DNA of 6,884 nucleotides. Origin: Phycisphaerales bacterium (GTDB lineage Bacteria > Planctomycetota > Phycisphaerae > Phycisphaerales > UBA1924). The notes beneath the pieces were generated by a model, which was given only the letters and a program-made list of their open reading frames with translations, had not been told where the DNA came from and ran no database searches. The DNA lies in contig JAESUL010000286.1 in NCBI GenBank assembly GCA_016763115.1, forward strand, positions 1 to 6,884, given 5' to 3'. Positions 5,786 through 6,884 of the stretch are shown one piece after another. Position 1 is the stretch's first letter, and every line of letters begins with the position of its first letter. A program made the position numbers and the translations under genes.

Positions 5786-6520
5786 ATGAACGAGGGATCC
5801 AAGTTGAAACCCATCTTTCCAAAGTGGATGAATGCTTTTCCAACAGTGATGTTTTTCGCGGTGAATACCGCGGTGATCTGTGTGATTGCCGGGATGTGGT
5901 ACTACGCGACTCCGAAGTTCTGGGAGGTTGGGTACATGCCCACCCAGCCGGGCGGCGGATTCAATCACCAGATTCATGCCGGTCGGCTCGGCATGGATTG
6001 TCGGTACTGTCACACCAATGTCGAGAAGGCATGGCACGCCAATGTACCCGCGGTAAAAACCTGCTATGGGTGTCACGCGGAGGGCAAACTGCTTATCTCG
6101 GGTGGATCTGACGGTATATCGAAGTTGCACAACGAAAAGACCCAGTTTATCCGCGACTCGTACGATGCCGACAAGCCCATCGAATGGCGCAATATTCATG
6201 TTGTTCCTGATTACGCCAATTTTCCGCACAATGCTCACATAAACGCGGGCGTGAGTTGTTACTCATGTCATGGTCAGATCGAGGGCATGCCGGTCGTTGT
6301 ACAGGTGGAATCGTTGTCGATGGGGTGGTGTCTTGATTGTCATCGCGACACCGAAGCGAACCTGGTGCCCAAGGAACGGATCACAGACCTGTGGTGGGTA
6401 GAGAACGAGTGGTTTGCCAAGCCTGTTGACGAGCGTCAGCACGGGGGCAAGACACCCGAAGAGCTCAAGGCGATGCTGATGCGTGATCCGCCTCTGCATT
6501 GTTCTGCCTGTCATTTCTAA
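5786..6520 (+). CDS. actA: ActA, pentahaem cytochrome c subunit of alternative complex III
   Basis: This encodes 244 residues. ActA is a membrane-anchored multihaem cytochrome c of alternative complex III, which oxidises quinol and passes electrons toward cytochrome c or a terminal oxidase. FPKW (11-14) precedes one hydrophobic segment (about 19-40), an anchor that places the haem domain outside the cytoplasm. Five CXXCH haem-binding motifs follow: C72-H76 (CRYCH), C93-H97 (CYGCH), C158-H162 (CYSCH), C182-H186 (CLDCH) and C239-H243 (CSACH), the last only one residue from the C-terminus. Family blocks HAGRLGMDCRYCH (64-76), PIEW (131-134) and FPHNAH (146-151) support ActA over other multihaem cytochromes. 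The ATG at 5786 lacks a strong ribosome binding site; an alternative start at 5828 would leave only four residues before the membrane segment and is less likely. It is first in the act operon, divergent from ctaA, and 118 bases before actB. Confidence 0.92.
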   Translation: MNEGSKLKPIFPKWMNAFPTVMFFAVNTAVICVIAGMWYYATPKFWEVGYMPTQPGGGFNHQIHAGRLGMDCRYCHTNVEKAWHANVPAVKTCYGCHAEGKLLISGGSDGISKLHNEKTQFIRDSYDADKPIEWRNIHVVPDYANFPHNAHINAGVSCYSCHGQIEGMPVVVQVESLSMGWCLDCHRDTEANLVPKERITDLWWVENEWFAKPVDERQHGGKTPEELKAMLMRDPPLHCSACHF

Positions 6521-6528
6521 GGCGGACT

Positions 6529-6572
6529 GAAACCAGACGATACGAAACCGGCGATACGAAGCCAGACGAGTT
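6529..6572. repeat. Three imperfect 14-15-bp tandem repeats in the actA-actB gap
   Basis: The units are GAAACCAGACGATAC (6529-6543), GAAACCGGCGATAC (6544-6557) and GAAGCCAGACGAGTT (6558-6572), lying directly head to tail. They begin eight bases after the actA stop codon. Units 1 and 2 share the GAAACC and CGATAC ends, and units 1 and 3 share CCAGACGA. They have no clear inverted symmetry, so a terminator role is unlikely. They may be a simple duplication in untranslated spacer or a multi-site protein or RNA binding element. Confidence 0.6.
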
Positions 6573-6638
6573 GTAAAGATTGATTTGTGACTACATCACG
6601 CTCGCGACCCCAAAGCAAGCATTCGGAAGACGAATCCC

Positions 6639-6884
6639 ATGAGCCCACTCGATCAGTGTCCATCGACCAAAGGCAATATAGAAATCCCTACAGATGCTCC
6701 TGTAATGGGGACTGTTTCGGGGCGGAAGTATTGGCGGAGCCTTGAAGAGTTCTCGGAATCTCCCGCGTTCAATGAGTTTGTCGAGCGAGAGTTCCCCGTT
6801 GATGCAAGCGTGATGAGCGATTCGTCGCGTCGGAGCTTTATGAAGGTGATGGGGGCGTCGGCTGCGCTTGCCGGCGCTGCGACG
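6639..6884 (+). CDS. actB: ActB, molybdopterin oxidoreductase-like/Fe-S subunit of alternative complex III (5' part)
   Basis: The first 82 residues are visible; the gene runs off the right edge and the full protein is usually close to 1000 residues. ActB is the large periplasmic subunit of alternative complex III, related to molybdopterin oxidoreductases (usually without the cofactor) and ferredoxin-like iron-sulfur proteins. Visible signs are GRKYWRSLEEF (29-39), FNEFVEREFPVDA (44-56) and then SSRRSFMKVMGASAALAGAA (62-81). This is the known layout of 'TAT-variant' ActB proteins, where the twin-arginine signal sits about 60 residues inside the N-terminus and not at its end. GGAAG at 6625-6629 lies nine bases before the ATG at 6639, a good ribosome binding site. 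It follows actA by 118 bases, a rather long gap for an operon, which contains the 14-15-bp repeats. The catalytic region and Fe-S cysteines are outside the window and unseen. Confidence 0.88.
   Translation, partial: MSPLDQCPSTKGNIEIPTDAPVMGTVSGRKYWRSLEEFSESPAFNEFVEREFPVDASVMSDSSRRSFMKVMGASAALAGAAT

Noticed and set aside
5567..6238. In-frame upstream extension of ctaA to an ATG at 6238
   Set aside because: It would overlap actA antisense. The ATG at 5566 has a good ribosome binding site and is followed by a normal membrane-protein N-terminus.
6529..6572. Repeats considered as a CRISPR array
   Set aside because: The units are too short, are imperfect and directly adjacent with no spacers, and there are no cas genes.
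1..6884. Search for a phage-defence, toxin-antitoxin or biosynthetic system
   Set aside because: The recognisable genes belong to respiration or the DUF1501/DUF1800 module. No nuclease, toxin, reverse transcriptase, transposase or integrase motif was seen.

Overview
The window looks like chromosomal DNA of a planctomycete, probably from the Phycisphaerae side of the phylum. Four things point there: an adjacent DUF1800/DUF1501 gene pair, a small membrane protein ending in the 'CPEC..L.GL ... CPECG' zinc ribbon common in that phylum, an alternative complex III (ACIII, act) operon start, and a COX15-type haem A synthase. This assignment is inferred from gene content; no rRNA or other taxonomic marker is present. 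No tRNA, rRNA, insertion sequence or CRISPR array was seen.

Layout. Positions 1-1191 (+): the possible tail of an upstream gene, then two overlapping genes of unknown function, a single-pass membrane-anchored protein (71-670) and a two-helix membrane protein with a C-terminal zinc ribbon (667-1191). Positions 1192-4090 (-): a two-gene unit, DUF1800 (2567-4090) followed by Tat-exported DUF1501 (1192-2532). Its end abuts the zinc-ribbon gene stop codon to stop codon with no spacer. Positions 4184-5566 (-): a COX15/CtaA haem A synthase with a long extra N-terminal membrane region. Positions 5567-5785: a divergent control region. Positions 5786 to the window end (+): actA, a membrane-anchored pentahaem cytochrome c, then the N-terminus of actB, the molybdopterin/iron-sulfur-like subunit of ACIII with its atypical internal Tat motif.

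How the genes work together. ACIII oxidises quinol and passes electrons to cytochrome c or directly to a haem-copper oxidase. Haem A synthase makes the haem a that aa3- or caa3-type oxidases need. The divergent ctaA / actAB arrangement therefore looks like one respiratory locus, and the remaining act genes and cytochrome oxidase genes are expected to the right, outside the window. The DUF1800/DUF1501 pair is a recurrent planctomycete module of unproven function. I see no convincing wholly new system. The points most worth checking are the four-helix N-terminal extension of the haem A synthase with its altered PDW motif, the abutting convergent stops placed in the loop of a candidate hairpin, and short repeats in the act intergenic region.
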